The notes: a model not told the origin generated them from the letters alone. Shown: positions 19,411 to 31,439, counted from the stretch's first letter. The stretch: 64,000 nt of DNA from CAJBLF01 sp041663325 (GCA_041663325.1 JBAZRN010000001.1:1-64000), one strand, 5' to 3'. Numbers and translations: made by a program.

Positions 19411-21525
19411 CTACGCCAGTATATCGCCCATTTTTTCTTCAAGATATTTCTTCAATTCATGAAGTCATTCCAATTTAGGATATTTCTCCAGGAGCCATTT
19501 AGCGCCTTCTTGGATTTTTTCCAAAAATTTTAAATCTGACAATATTTCTAGTGGAATGTCCGATTCTCATGATTGCATGGTTCCCAGGATTTCTCCTGCC
19601 CCACGATTCTGGAGATCTAATTCTGCAAGTTTAAATCCATCATTGGTTTCTTCCATAGCCTTGAGTCTTTTACCGATGTCTCCTGTTTTATTTTTAGTCT
19701 CTAGAAAACAATAGGACTGAACATCTGCTCTACCGATTCTTCCTCTCAACTGGTGAAGTTGAGAAAGCCCAAATCTTTCCGCGTTTTTGATGACCATGAT
19801 AGTCGCTTCAGGAATATCTATTCCTACTTCAATAACTGTAGTGGACACAAGTAGACAAATCTTTCAGGACTTGAAATCCTGCATCACTTCTTCTTTATCT
19901 TTTGGTCTCATTTTACCATGCAAAAGCCCTATTTTTCATCTGAGTTCTGGATAGAGCGCTTTGATTTCTTCAAACTCTGTAGTAGCTGCTTTTACTTCTT
20001 CCAGTTTTTCTGATTCTTCGATGAGAGGAGTTACGACAAATACTTTTTGTCCTTTATTGATCTTATCTAAAATTCGTGGTTTGAGTTTTATATATTCTTT
20101 TTCAGAAACTATCTTGGTGATAATAGGTTTTCTTCCTATCGGTAACTCATCAATGATACTGACATCAAATTCTCCGAAGAAAGCTAATGCCATAGATCTT
20201 GGGATAGGTGTTGCGCTCATTTGTAAAATATGAGGTGCTCAAAATCTTTTGAAAAATGCTCTCTGTCTGACTCAAAATTTATGCTGTTCATCAATAACGA
20301 CGAATTGGAGTTGTTTAAATGCTACACTTTCTTGGAGAATAGCATGTGTTCATATTAATACGTGGATTCTCCCTTCTGCAAGATCGAGTTTTATCTTATC
20401 TTTTTCTGATTTTGTTATTGATCCCGTGAGTAATTCTATTCTTAGTCCTAACGGTAAAAGCAATTTAGCTAAAGTTCTATAATGTTGTTGAGCTAAGACT
20501 TCTAATGGAGCAAGAAAGACTGACTGACCTTGATATTTTTTGAAGGTATAATATGCTGAAATAGCCGCTACGATAGTTTTCCCGCTTCCTACATCTCCCT
20601 GAAGTAGTCTTAACATTGGCTTCGGTTCATGTAGATTTTCGGTGATATGCTTGATGACTTTTTTTTGTGCGTTGGTTAATTCAAATGGTAGAGTAGCTAT
20701 GATCTCTTTGACAATGTTTCGGTCAATGGTTTCATGCTCCATATTTGTTTTATTTAGTTGGTAGGAATTACGATTTATGAGAGAATATAATTGTATTCTC
20801 AGTAATCTATCAAAAAATATTCTAAGATTTGCTTGTTTTTGCTTTTCGAAACTGGTCGGATAATGCATTTCTTTTATTGTTTCCTGGACACCTATGAGTC
20901 AAAATTTTTCTATAAATTCCCTAGGTAAGTACTCGGAGAAAATCGTGTCCACTCTGTCTATCAACTTTCGCATTTTTTGCGCAAACCATCCTGGACTGAT
21001 TCCCATGAGTTCCGAATAGATAGGAAATATTCTTCAGGTATTATAAACATTAGGGACTTGGGCTGTGATAATTGGTACGTGTTCACTTGTCCCTAGTTCC
21101 TCCTCACTCGTCCCTGTTTCTTCAGGTGCTTCCGTCTCTACGACATCAGGATGAGAGAAAGTTATTTTTCCGAACTTCATCGTGGGTTTACCTACTATAA
21201 TATATCGTTTATCTTCTTGAATCTTGCTCGCAAGGAATCCAGAATTGAATATAGTTATAGTTCATTTATTGCCTATAGGATCTACAAAATTAATAGTATA
21301 TATTTTTCTTCATCCTCTCATAAAAATGCTTTTTTTGACGATTTTTCCTTTGGTGGCAGTGATTCCTTTTTCGTTAAAAATCAGTTCGTTTAGATTTCTA
21401 ATGGTTGATCTATCTTCATAGGCTCTGGGAAAATGTTGCAAAAAATCTTTCACTGTCGTTATTCATTGATCAGCTAGAATTTTGATGTATCTGGGTGTGG
21501 TTTTCAATATTGATTTTAAATCCAT
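19411..21525 (-). CDS. recG: ATP-dependent DNA helicase RecG
   Basis: Remodels stalled forks and Holliday junctions. The protein is 704 residues. An N-terminal wedge/OB domain precedes the helicase core, which has GDVGSGKT (Walker A, near residue 308), SATPIPRSMA, TTVIEVGIDIPEATIM, and QLHQLRGRIGR. The C-terminal RecG block LQNRGAGEILGTMQSG is present. UGA-Gly occurs many times. A repeat-like Thr-Ser-Glu segment (EETGTSEEELGTSEH, near residue 145) sits in the wedge-OB region. The gene converges on dinD with 8 bases between stops. Confidence 0.96.
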
Positions 21526-21688
21526 TGTTTTAAGTTCTGAATGTTACGTGTTAAATATTGAATTTCATCAAAGAGTAGTTAATTTGTTGATATTTTCAAT
21601 CTGTTTATGATTTGGAAGTATAAACATTGAAATTGATATCAGATTTAGTATATTTGATTATTGTAATTTTTAAATGTTTTTTTGTACT

Positions 21689-23572
21689 ATGAAAAAATGA
21701 TTTTGGTTTATACTATTGTTCGTCCTTGTGGTTACTTGAGTGATTCAGCTTTATAAAACAGTGAGTGTGCAAGGTGATACTATAGAAGTTGTCCGTGAAA
21801 CTAAAGATGTTTCTATGAATGATTTTTTGAAAAAATATAGTGCATGAACATTTACCAAAATAGTATTGGAAGACGAAACATCGCTCAAATGATATCAATA
21901 CGTAGGGACAGGTAAATCTGTTTCTTTTATGGCGGTTAAAAAAAATCTCACGGAACAGTATATAAACATCTTTCAAACGAAAAAACCTCTTGGCACTTCA
22001 CTCAAAGATCTATGAATATCTCTTACTGGACCTGTGATCGTAGACGTGAAATTTAATGAGAAAACATGGCGATCCACGCTTTTGTCAGATGTTTGACCAT
22101 TGCTTATATTCTTTGTTATTCTGATGCTCATTTTCAAATTTGCTATGCCAAAAGGCGGCGGGGGATTCCCATTTAACGTCAAAGCAGGGAAGTTGAATAC
22201 TTCCAAAAATTCCAAAACTAAATTTTCTGATGTAGCGGGTATGGATGAAGTAAAAATGGAACTTTCTGAAATTGTAGATTATCTCAAAAATCCAGCAAAA
22301 TATCATAAAGTCGGCGCTAGACATCCCAAATGAGTATTGTTATACGGACAGCCAGGATCAGGAAAAACTTTGCTTGCAAGAGCGGTGGCTGGAGAGTCTA
22401 ATGTGCCATTCTTCTCAGTTTCTGGTTCGGAATTTATGGAAATGTTAGTCGGGATGTGAGCTGCTAAAGTAAGAGAACTTTTTGGCAAAGCAAAAGCTAC
22501 GGGGAGAGCTATTATCTTCATTGACGAAATAGACGCAATCGGAAAAAAGAGATGAGTTTGATCTACCTGAGGACACCAAGAACAAGAGCAAACATTAAAT
22601 CAGATTTTGACCGAGATGGACGGATTTGATAATACGACAAATGTTATCGTGATCGCTGCGACCAATAGACCTGATATACTAGATCCTGCGTTGCTCAGAG
22701 CAGGCAGATTTGATAGAAAAGTGTATGTGTCTGAACCGACCTATGACGAAAGAGTTTTGATTTTTGATTATTATCTCAAAGGCAAAAAGCTTGATAGCTC
22801 TATAAATATTCCTTCATTAGCCAAGAGAACCAGCGGTTTAGTTGGCGCTGACATCGAGAATATTGTGAATGAAGCGGCACTCAAAGAAGCGAAGGAAAAT
22901 AGAAGTCTTCTTGATCAGAATGATTTTGAATATGCGTTAGAAAAAGTTATTATGTGACCTGAAAAGAAAGTAAAATCTATGAGAGAACAAGAAAAGAAAA
23001 TCATTGCGTTCCATGAACTTGGTCATGCAATAACCTCTCATATATTACCACATGCTGATCCGGTAGAGAAAATTTCTATTGTCCGCAGAGGACATGCATT
23101 AGGAGTCACTTGGATTATGCCAAATGAAGATTTATATTTGAATTCTAAAGCGAAATTTTTAGACGAGGTAGTTTCATTGCTTTGATGAAGAGCGGCTGAA
23201 GAGATTTTCTTTGGAGCGGACAATATCACTACTTGAGCGTCAAATGATTTTGAGAAAGCGACAGATATCGTTACCAACATGATAGTAAAATATGGTATGG
23301 ATAAAGAGCTTGGAACTGTCACGTATCTTGAAAATAATAAAAATGAATATAGCATGTTTAGGGGCTATAGTGAAAAAACAGCAGAGATTATTGATGAGAA
23401 AATAAAAAAATATATGGCTGATTGCTATGAAAAATCCAAAAAACTTATTGTACAAAACAAACAACTGATTGAAAAACTTTCGGTTGTGCTTTTGGATAAA
23501 GAATACCTTACTAAGGACGAATTCGAATCGATGATTACGAATTTTACTAAACCAAAAAAGCTTAAAGCTTAA
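21689..23572 (+). CDS. ftsH: ATP-dependent zinc metalloprotease FtsH
   Basis: A membrane AAA+ protease that degrades damaged and regulatory proteins. The protein is 627 residues. A helix at residues 4-20, an extracytoplasmic domain, and a second helix (LLIFFVILMLIFKFAM, near 135-150) precede the AAA domain with GVLLYGQPGSGKT (first Gly is UGA), IIFIDEIDAIG, and the SRH ATNRPDILDPALLRAGRFDR. The zinc site is HELGH, and a downstream GASNDFEKATDI block is present. It lacks the usual long charged C-terminal tail. Start at ATG 21689 gives the first helix at once. Confidence 0.96.
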
Positions 23573-23599
23573 AGCTGTCTTTATACTTTATACTAAAAT

Positions 23600-24514
23600 A
23601 TGGCAAAAAATGCGTATGTATTAGATCGATATACTAATAAGAATGTTTTGGTTACCTGAATGAATGATGAGCAATTTTCAAAGCTTAAAGCTGGAAATAA
23701 AATTGTCTATTCATCAACTGATCAAACAGGAGTGAGTAAACAAACTGTGGGGACATATCTTGGTCATGAAATAGTTACGGATAGACAAGGTATCTTTGAA
23801 AAAGTACTTGAGGGTGAAGACAAGGAGTTTTTTGATGAGCAACAGTTATTAGCTTTGGATATATTTCCGCTTTTCAAAAAATTATTTAAAAAAAGTTTTC
23901 CTGATTCTATTCCGGTGACTGCGAGATATCAGATATTCGGTGATCAATTGTATTTTTACTTCTATTCTGAGGAGAGATATGTGTTTACTGACTTTGTAAA
24001 AGAGTTTAGACAAGAACTTGGTAAAAATATCTTTTTATTCCAAATAGGAGCAAGAGATATGATTAAGATGTCTCCAGGTACTGATTGTCTTATTTGATGT
24101 AATGGCATCAATCTCTGTTGTAAAAGTTCTAGACCGTTACCGAGTGTTGAAATAGAAAATATAGTTTTACAAAATCTTGAATGAAGAGATATTGAAAAAC
24201 TAAAATGAAGATGTGGAAAATTAAAATGTTCGTTGATTTATGAATTGGAAACCTATATAGAAGAAGGGAAAAAGTTTCCACCCAAATGAGCGTATGTAGA
24301 GAACACATGATGTGAAGTTTGTGGGATGGTCTATTCATTTAATATTATGAATGGTGATGTTACAGTAAAAACCAAAGACGGTATAACAGTCAGAATCCCT
24401 TATACTACGATCAAAAAAATTAAATTACCAAATAAGCCAGAAGAGTCTACTGTACCGATTATCAATAATGAATTACCAATAACCAATAAAAAAAATACTA
24501 AAATTAATCATTAA
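23600..24514 (+). CDS. PSP1 domain protein (YaaT/RicT-like)
   Basis: A 304-residue protein. The PSP1 C-terminal core is recognisable in the middle: YQIFGDQLYFYFYSEERYVF, FRQELGKNIFLFQIGARD, then a Cys-rich stretch GCNGINLCC. A second Cys cluster (RCGKLKCSLIYE and CEVCGMVY) follows, possibly metal-binding. In Bacillus, YaaT/RicT is part of a complex that binds Fe-S clusters and affects RNA turnover and development; the role here is inferred from family only. It begins 27 bases after ftsH, so likely the same transcript. Confidence 0.85.
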
Positions 24515-24553
24515 CCATTGAGTGGTAGTCATTTACTTTATTATCGAATTGTG

Positions 24554-25477
24554 ATGTTAAAGATGTCAGTATTGCTGTGGATGTTACTAACGATTATTCT
24601 TGTCTCGTTGCCTGTATGAATAATTTCATTTTTCTTTTCCAAAAATATTTTCAAAAAAATCACCCATGTATTAGGCAAAATAGATACTTTTGACGCGCTG
24701 GTTAGATGCAAAAAAGAAATCGTATATTTGTATAAAACCAAATTTTCTGCGTTAAAGTTCCGTCCAAATAAAGAGAAAATCGTCGATGTACAATCTGAGG
24801 AACAAGTATTTCTCAATACTATAGACGAAATAATCAAACCTAGGTCTTCTGTATCTAAATATCCAGAACCTGATATGTCTGTCGATGATGAAGACAAAAC
24901 TACTATGATCAAAAAAAGAAAATTGCTTGAAAAAATTATTTACGATGCATTAGGGCTTAGAAAAGACGGTAAACTTGATGAATATGAGAAAAAGATTATT
25001 GAGTGATTAGCTATCGATTCTGAAGATAAAGATCTTAATAAATTATTAGCTGATCTTTATTTTATGATGGGTAATTATAAAAAAGCATTACCTATTCTCA
25101 AAAAGATAGTTGAAATTGATCCTAAAGATCATAAAGCTATTTGGCAGATAGGAGAAATCTATCTTACTTCCAGTGACTTCAATATTGCAGAGTTGCTTAT
25201 CCAAAAAGCAATTGGCATTAATCCGACCAATCCTAAGTACTATATTAGCATGGTGGAGTTATTATATAACACTGATAGAAAACATGATGCTATCACAGAG
25301 ATGGATAAAGTAATTAAACTCAGACCTGCAAACTCTGCCTATATGCTTACTTTGGCTGATCTCTATCAAGAAGTGAATGATCTCGATAATGCGAAAAAAT
25401 ATTATTTCAGGGTCTTAGAATATGAACCATCCAATGAAACAGCTAAGAAAAAATTGAAAGAGTTGGTTGTAGAATAA
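24554..25477 (+). CDS. Membrane-anchored TPR-repeat protein
   Basis: A 307-residue protein. A single N-terminal helix (LLWMLLTIILVSLPVGIISFFF) is followed by a charged linker and, from about residue 155, at least four tetratricopeptide repeats (LLADLYFMMGNYKKALPILKK, AIWQIGEIYLTSSDFNIAEL, YYISMVELLYNT, YMLTLADLYQEVNDLDNAKK). It probably scaffolds other proteins at the membrane. It follows the PSP1 gene by 39 bases. Confidence 0.85.
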
Positions 25478-25723
25478 TTCCAGCAACTAGTTACGAGCGA
25501 TGAGTTATGAGTCTTTCGATTTTGCGGAGGAAATAAAAGGAATGAGTTGTTAAAATAATGTTGAAATATTGTTAAAAACATAGTTCTTACCTGTACTTTC
25601 TTGAAATTTTCTCTTGTATTGGTTGATTAAAAAATTACAAGATTGAAATAGTAAAAGATTTATTATTGAATTTGCTACTAAAATCTTTTACTCTTTGAAA
25701 TTTTTTACTATTCTAAATGTATA

Positions 25724-27091
25724 TTGGAAATGGTAAGTTCAGAAGATATTAAACTCCCGCCTCATAATATTGATGCAGAAAAAGGAGTGTTAGGGGGTGT
25801 GTTGATGGATAACGAATTGATGTACTATTATGATGGTATAGGGCTCATTCCTGAAGATTTTTATCAAAGGGAACATTTTTATATATTTCAAGGAATCAAA
25901 AAACTTTGGACTGCTCGTAAAACCATAGATGTCGTTACTTTAGCAGATCAGCTCACCAAAGATGCTGTTTTAGATGCTATAGGTGGAACTGATTATCTCT
26001 ATGAGCTTTCCAGTTTTTTGTTGAGCACTTCTTCTTGTGCTGAATATGTAAAGATCGTTAAAGAAAAATCGGTACTCAGAAATATCCTCAAAACTTCACA
26101 CAAAATTATCGGTGATGTTTATGAACAAAAAGATACCTTGCAAGTATTGCAGGATATTGAAAAAAGAGTTTTTGATCTTACACAAAACAACGTCTCAGAA
26201 AAAGTGCATTCTATCTGAGAAATTTTGAATAAAAGAGTAGAGGAGTATATGGATATTGTAGATCATCCGGAAAAAGCGCATCTCAAAAAAGTGTTTTCTG
26301 GGTATCATGGGCTTGATGATATGCTTGGTGGATTTAAACCTGCAGAACTTATTATTCTCGCTGCTCGTCCGAGTATGGGTAAAACAGCTTTTGCGTTGAA
26401 TATATTGAAAAATATGGCAGTAGACCAGAAAAAAAGTGTTGCTTTGTTTTCATTAGAAATGAGCTCTGAACAGATAGCGGATAGAGTATTGTCCATGGTT
26501 TCTGGTATTCCTATGTGGAAAATCAGTAAATGACAACTAGATACGGAAGACTTTACGATAATGGGTGAATCTATGGAATTGCTCTCTGATACAAATATTT
26601 TCATTGATGATAAATGATCAACCACTATTCCAGAATTAAAATCAAAAATAAGAAGACTGAAGATAGAAAAGACTAATCTTGACCTAGTTATTATCGATTA
26701 TCTCCAATTGATGAGCTGATCGAATTCATGATATTCCGGCAATAGAGTCCAAGAAATCTCTGAAATCTCTAGAGGGCTCAAAGAACTTGCGAGGGAACTT
26801 GAGATTCCTATTATGGCATTATCACAACTTTCTCGTGAAGTAGAAAAAAGAGTCGATAAAAAGCCACAGCTTTCTGATTTGAGAGAGTCTGGTGCGATTG
26901 AACAAGATGCTGATGGGGTTATTATGCTCCACAGAGAAGATTATTACGATCCCGATACAGATAAGAAGGGATTGACTGATGTTTGTGTGAGGAAAAATAG
27001 AAATGGTCCGGTCGGAGAATCTGAACTCTATTTCGAAAGAGAAATTATGAAATTTAGCGAACTCAAAAACAAATCAGATGGAACATACTAA
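25724..27091 (+). CDS. dnaB: Replicative DNA helicase DnaB
   Basis: Unwinds DNA at the replication fork as a hexamer. The protein is 455 residues. The N-terminal domain begins LPPHNIDAEKGVLGG. The RecA-like domain has LIILAARPSMGKTAFALN (Walker A, near residue 210), SLEMSSEQIADR, LDLVIIDYLQLMSG, ALSQLSREVEKR, and LRESGAIEQDADGVIMLHR. Five glycines are UGA. ATG 25730 is an alternative start two codons downstream. The 246 bases upstream hold repeat-like words but no gene. Confidence 0.97.
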
Positions 27092-27220
27092 ACCGCCTGC
27101 GATTATTTTTGTGGTGTACAATATCTTGATAATGTTTTGTGTTGTTATCCTAATAAGAATGATTCCATAGATAATAAGCAAAATAAATAATTTATTAGAT
27201 TTTACCTTATACTTTGTTGT

Positions 27221-28117
27221 ATGCTAAAGTCTGTTATCAAAAGTCTTATTATTCTATCTTTTTTTTGAGTAGTTTGCGGCTTTATCATCCCAAACTATGA
27301 TTGATATATCACCGACAAAGTCGGGATATTTTCTGAAACACAAAAAGCTGATCTTACCAGTAAGATAGAAGAAATAGAGAAAACTACGAGTATTGAAATA
27401 GCTATCCTGGTTGTTCCGACGATTGATGGTGATGATATAAATCTTTTGACAACAGACATTTTTAATCAATGGAGTGTCGGGAAAAAAAATCAAAATAATG
27501 GTTTAATGCTTTTGATAGCAGTTGATGATAGAAAGCGATCTACGATAGTAGGATATGGCTTAGAATGAACACTTCCGGATCTTGCTACTAAACGTATAGG
27601 AGAAGCTCATTTCCCGTTAAATTTTAGAGAAGGAAATTATTATCAAGGTATTGTTGAAATGCTTGATGACACGTTATGATATATTAAACAAGATCCTACG
27701 ATAGTGAAAAAATATTCACAGAACACTACCAACAGTAGTTCTCCTAACGAAGCTTATATGGGACGAATTTTTATATTTTTTTTCTTTTCAATATCAGGGT
27801 TTGGTCGTTGGGTTACTGTTTCTTCTAGCAAAGGTAAAGGAAGAAAGATGAAAAAATATGGTCGATGGATATTCGCTGGTACAGGATTAGTTATGTCTTT
27901 ATTGCTTACTTGGTTTATAGCTAATTTTATTCTTGCTGCATTTATGTCCTATATATTTTTGCTTCTTGGCGTAGCCATGACTTTGGGTGATAAAACAGGA
28001 TCCTGAAGAGGGATACGATTTGGTTGAGGTTGAGGTGGCTCATGGTGATGAGGATCAAGTTTTGGATGATTTGGAGGTTGAATGTCTGGTGGAGGAGGAT
28101 CATGAGGCAGTCGATAG
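27221..28117 (+). CDS. TPM-domain membrane protein with glycine-rich tail
   Basis: A 298-residue protein. A signal/anchor helix (SLIILSFFGVVCGFII) leads into a TPM domain (YITDKVGIFSETQKADLTS, then TSIEIAILVVPTI and GKKNQNNGLMLLIAVDDRK). Two further helices follow near residues 215-260. The last 35 residues are almost all Gly, Ser and Phe, with eight UGA codons among the glycines. TPM proteins are often encoded with LemA, and lemA is two genes downstream. The exact role is unknown; some TPM proteins act in photosystem repair or as phosphatases. Confidence 0.88.
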
Positions 28118-28185
28118 ATTTTAGTCTTTAGTTCTTAGTCTTTTAAAGTTCTGCATTCTAAATTTTACATTCTAAATTCATAATC

Positions 28186-28821
28186 ATGACTATTAAAAAG
28201 CTTCAAAATATTGCCGGTGTATTGAAAGAATGATTAGTATCTATCTATCTTTACCAAAAGGGTAGTAATAAGATCCCTGTTTTCATAGTTAAAGAAATAA
28301 ATTTCGTTTTTCTAAATACTGTCAGGTCTTTTTTCGCTCGTGAGAAATTTATAATCTTGACACAAGATGACATACATGAGGGGAATGATGTTTTTTGTCT
28401 AAAACTTTTGCATATCAAAAACCATTCTGAACTTTTTTATGGGAATAATATATTATGAGACATAAAATTCAAAACAACTGATCTTAGATCTGCGCTTGAA
28501 CTCGAAATTCGTACTAAGCGTATTCAACTCAGAGAGGATTATCTTTCTCAGGATAAAGGAAGATCTTTTTTACACCACATATTGCCAGGAATGCAAATTT
28601 TACGAGAATGAGCATTGTATTTAAAAAATCCTACTATGAAAATCCCTCAGGATATGAAACAGTTGGTTTCGTTGTTCGATGTGGCTTGGTCTTGTAATAG
28701 TCAGATTTTTTATTATCTTATAGAGGATAAGGTGGAGGAGCATAAAATTCCTTCATTAATTCATGAAGTACATCACTACCTTTCTGAGGTATGTGCTAAA
28801 ATAAATAATTTTACTTTATAA
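28186..28821 (+). CDS. Hypothetical protein between TPM and lemA
   Basis: A 211-residue soluble protein. No family motif is recognised. It has a beta-rich first half, then a helical half (SALELEIRTKRIQLREDYLS). Three or four UGA-Gly codons occur. It sits 13 bases before lemA, so likely shares its transcript; membrane-associated LemA and TPM partners suggest an envelope-related role, but nothing in the sequence proves this. Confidence 0.6.
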
Positions 28822-28834
28822 AAAAATTTCATCC

Positions 28835-29458
28835 ATGAAAAAGACATTACTTATTGTTTTAGTTATCGTAGTTGTTGTGGTATTGTTCGTGGTAGGTAAA
28901 TACAACACCATAGTTAAGTATGATGAATCAGTTAAAACAGCTTGGTCACAAGTAGAAAATGTGTATCAGAGAAGATTAGATCTTATCCCCAATTTGGTAA
29001 ATACCGTAAAAGGCGCAGCAGCGCAAGAGAGTGGAGTATTACTAGCGGTAGTTAATGCTAGGGCAAACGCAACTAAAGTGAATATTGATATCAAAGATGC
29101 CAAAGCTATGGCAGAATTTCAAAAAGTGCAAGGGGAGGTGTCATCATCATTATCTAAATTGTTGGCTGTAGTGGAAAACTATCCCACACTTCAATCCATC
29201 CAAGCATTTCGTGACCTTATGACGCAACTAGAAGGTACAGAAAATAGAATTACTGTCGAGAGAAAAAACTTTAATGATGCGGTAAATACTTTGAATATCT
29301 ATATCCGCAGATTTCCAGCAAATATCGTAGCTAGTGTGTTTGGATTTGAAAAAGCTTTGCAATTTGAAGCAAAAGAATGAGCTGATGTTGCTCCAACGGT
29401 AGATTTTGGTGCTACTTCAACGAGTGTGGAAAATATTCCTACAGAAGGGACAGAATAA
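28835..29458 (+). CDS. lemA: LemA family protein
   Basis: A 207-residue protein with one N-terminal membrane helix (LLIVLVIVVVVVLFVVG, residues 5-21) and the helical LemA domain: YNTIVKYDESVKTAWSQVEN, YQRRLDLIPNLVNTVKG, and ENRITVERKNFNDAVNTLN, ending in a low-complexity tail after a UGA-Gly. LemA is an envelope protein of unknown function. A possible terminator hairpin follows near 29481-29509. Confidence 0.93.
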
Positions 29459-29639
29459 TAGAAGATTAGATGCTTAGATATAGGTCGGGACTTAGGTCTT
29501 GGCCTTTTTCTTGTGTGCTATTATATACTGAGTAGCAAGATATGACAATATACATCTTGTTTAAAAATTGATTGTGTGCTAACGAAAAGCTATATGATAA
29601 TTACATAATCTGTTTGTTTCTGCACTATATAATGATATA

Positions 29640-29914
29640 TTATTGCCGTAAACAAAAAAAACACCTAAACAAAAATGAGTTACGCCTGTTGGGCTCTAGT
29701 GAAAATTATTATTACAAATCTCTTAGTATTCTAAAGATTTGTTAGCTAACGTAGTAACTTACCAAAGTGAACTGTTCGCATCAACCTTTGGAGATGGCAT
29801 TTGAAATTATTTGGTCTATACAACTGGTAGAGGAGTACTAGTTCTATAAACCTAATAATAATAGGTGGCCATCCCAGAGGTATGGCTACTTGGTTATTAT
29901 CAAGTAGCTTTTTT
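29640..29914 (+). ncRNA. Structured RNA of unknown family with intrinsic terminator
   Basis: A 544-base gap after lemA. A TATAAT at 29628-29633 could start a transcript near 29640. Downstream are consecutive hairpins: ACAAATCT...AGATTTGT near 29712-29742, ACCAAAG...CTTTGG near 29770-29800, and a long TATA/AACT/GTA...TAC/AGTT/TATA stem near 29816-29857. CCTGTTGGG and CCCAGAGG can close the whole structure. It ends at a clear terminator (29885-29914). It does not match RNase P, SRP, tmRNA or tRNA features that I can check by eye. Confidence 0.5.
29885..29914 (+). terminator. Intrinsic terminator of the structured RNA
   Basis: GCTACTTG and CAAGTAGC form a perfect 8-bp stem followed by TTTTTT. 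Confidence 0.9.
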
Positions 29915-30002
29915 CTTTATTTGAAATATATTTGACTTTTAGTACCAAATGATTATAGATAACGTCTTCAATAAATATAAATAAATAACTAACTAATTTA
30001 TT

Positions 30003-30350
30003 ATGGATCCTATTATTAAGCCAGTTGACCTTGAAGGTCTTGTGTCATTTGAAAAAATTATGTTGAATGGGGGATTAGGAATTCCTCTTCCCAATCATCA
30101 ACAAGCAATGTTGAAAGCATGTGTAGAAGTTTGTAAGGAAAAAAAGAAATTTGTTCCGATTTCCCTTAAAAGTATCCAAAACCATCTTAAGTCTTTGCCG
30201 ACTGGTGTGGGAAATTTTATCCCTGTTGATCTAACTATAGATCTTCCTATATTATATCGTAAGGGATGGATTAAATCTTCAGATCCGAATGTCTTTGAAT
30301 TAACTCAAAAGGCAAAAGAAGATCTTCAAAAATCAATTAATGCTAAATAA
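30003..30350 (+). CDS. Small hypothetical protein with own terminator
   Basis: A 115-residue protein with a balanced amino-acid composition (KACVEVCKEKKKFVPISLKS, then LPILYRKGWIKSSDPNVFEL). The C-terminal 40 residues resemble a small winged-helix-like end, but no family is recognised. It contains no UGA and ends at TAA. It is a single-gene unit: the structured RNA ends upstream and a strong terminator follows within 20 bases. Confidence 0.65.
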   Translation: MDPIIKPVDLEGLVSFEKIMLNGGLGIPLPNHQQAMLKACVEVCKEKKKFVPISLKSIQNHLKSLPTGVGNFIPVDLTIDLPILYRKGWIKSSDPNVFELTQKAKEDLQKSINAK

Positions 30351-30366
30351 ACAATATTTTGTTTAT

Positions 30367-30403
30367 CATAAATCGTCATGGAATTTCGTGACGATTTATT
30401 TTT
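30367..30403 (+). terminator. Intrinsic terminator
   Basis: ATAAATCGTCA and TGACGATTTAT pair over 11 bp around a short loop, followed by TTTTT. It closes the 30003-30350 gene. Confidence 0.88.
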
Positions 30404-30411
30404 AAATTAAA

Positions 30412-30530
30412 AAGTAGAGGAGTGACTCCCCCATTTTTTTTACTAAAAACAGCTGAGATGCTACTCTAAGACTGGCGTTTTTCCTCTATTGAGTGGCACT
30501 TAGTTCAGCTTAATATCAAAAACCTTGTTT
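30412..30530 (-). ncRNA. Possible small structured RNA
   Basis: The 409 bases between 30350 and 30759 hold no supported gene. On the minus strand, AGCTGA and ACTAAG pair with CTTAG and TCAGCT further along to give a nested stem. A GGAGT/ACTCC hairpin with T runs on both sides (30417-30440) could terminate transcription in either direction. The extent is uncertain; it could also be the 3' region of the HNH-like transcript. Confidence 0.3.
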
Positions 30531-30758
30531 AAAATTCAGGGGATTCGGAGTGAAATAGCTATTTTTTGATTTTTTTAGCTACTTCTAGATCTTTGTGTTC
30601 TCTGTAGAATAAAAAATTATAGGACAAATATATAGTTCTTAATTGATATTTCTTATAGTATATTTTAAATATTTTCAGATATGAAATATCTGATGATACC
30701 TTGCACAAGATATATTGTGTACCGTTGCAATATCACTTTCTGCAAAGCTATGATAAGG

Positions 30759-31349
30759 CTAATTATGTTTAGCTGAAATATCTCAACAAATCTTGTAAAA
30801 TTCTTTTTGAGAAAATGTATTTTTCATTTTGTTGGCTATAGTGCAACAGAGGACTATATTCCCCTTTTCATATCCTCTATTATTATCTAATCTATCGCAG
30901 GATAATTGCCATTTTGTCTTATCAGATTCTTTTCCTTCTTTGTAATGTATACATCAATATTCCATATCGTATCAGGTATAATAGCACTTTCCCTGTTGTT
31001 TTTCTCGTAGATCTAACAAATCCTCGCTTGATATACTAAAACCTAGTTTTCTGTTTTTTGCTCATTGTTGTAACTGTTTTACAATAATCTGTAATGCTCA
31101 TTCTATTGTTTCTCTATCTTTGTCTCTTTTTTGGTAAATTCTGTTTTTTTTACATTCTTTGCATTCGTAGAGATAACGATATTTTCCAACCCAATAGTTG
31201 TCTAATCGTTGAATAACAAAATCTTTTGGATCTTTTAGTCTTCCACATTTTCCACATTTGTATGGTTTATCACCAAAAACAAGTTTTTCCCATTTCTTTT
31301 TGGTTTCTTCAGCCATTTGTTTTTGTAGTTCTGGATTGTCTAAATACAT
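30759..31349 (-). CDS. HNH-like zinc-ribbon protein
   Basis: A 196-residue protein. The N-terminal half has two CxxC pairs (YKCGKCGRL and YECKECKKN) that probably bind zinc. The C-terminal half has an HNH-style block: GKCYYTGYDMEY, then SCDRLDNNRGYEKGNIVLCC and IANKMKNTFSQKEFYKIC. This matches small HNH/recombination-endonuclease-VII-like proteins often seen in phages and mobile DNA. After the TAG the frame stays open for about 40 more codons of protein-like sequence, so the stop may be a recent mutation. Confidence 0.65.
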
Positions 31350-31439
31350 AACTGTCTGTTGAATAAAAAAAAGATAATTGGATTATAATATTATATCTTA
31401 TTATATCAAGAAAATAAAAAATAATAGAGGATTGCTCCT

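Noticed and set aside
29640..29914. Considered as tmRNA or 6S RNA.
   Set aside because: No tRNA-like acceptor/T-arm, no LAA-type tag reading frame, and several separate hairpins rather than one long 6S-like rod.
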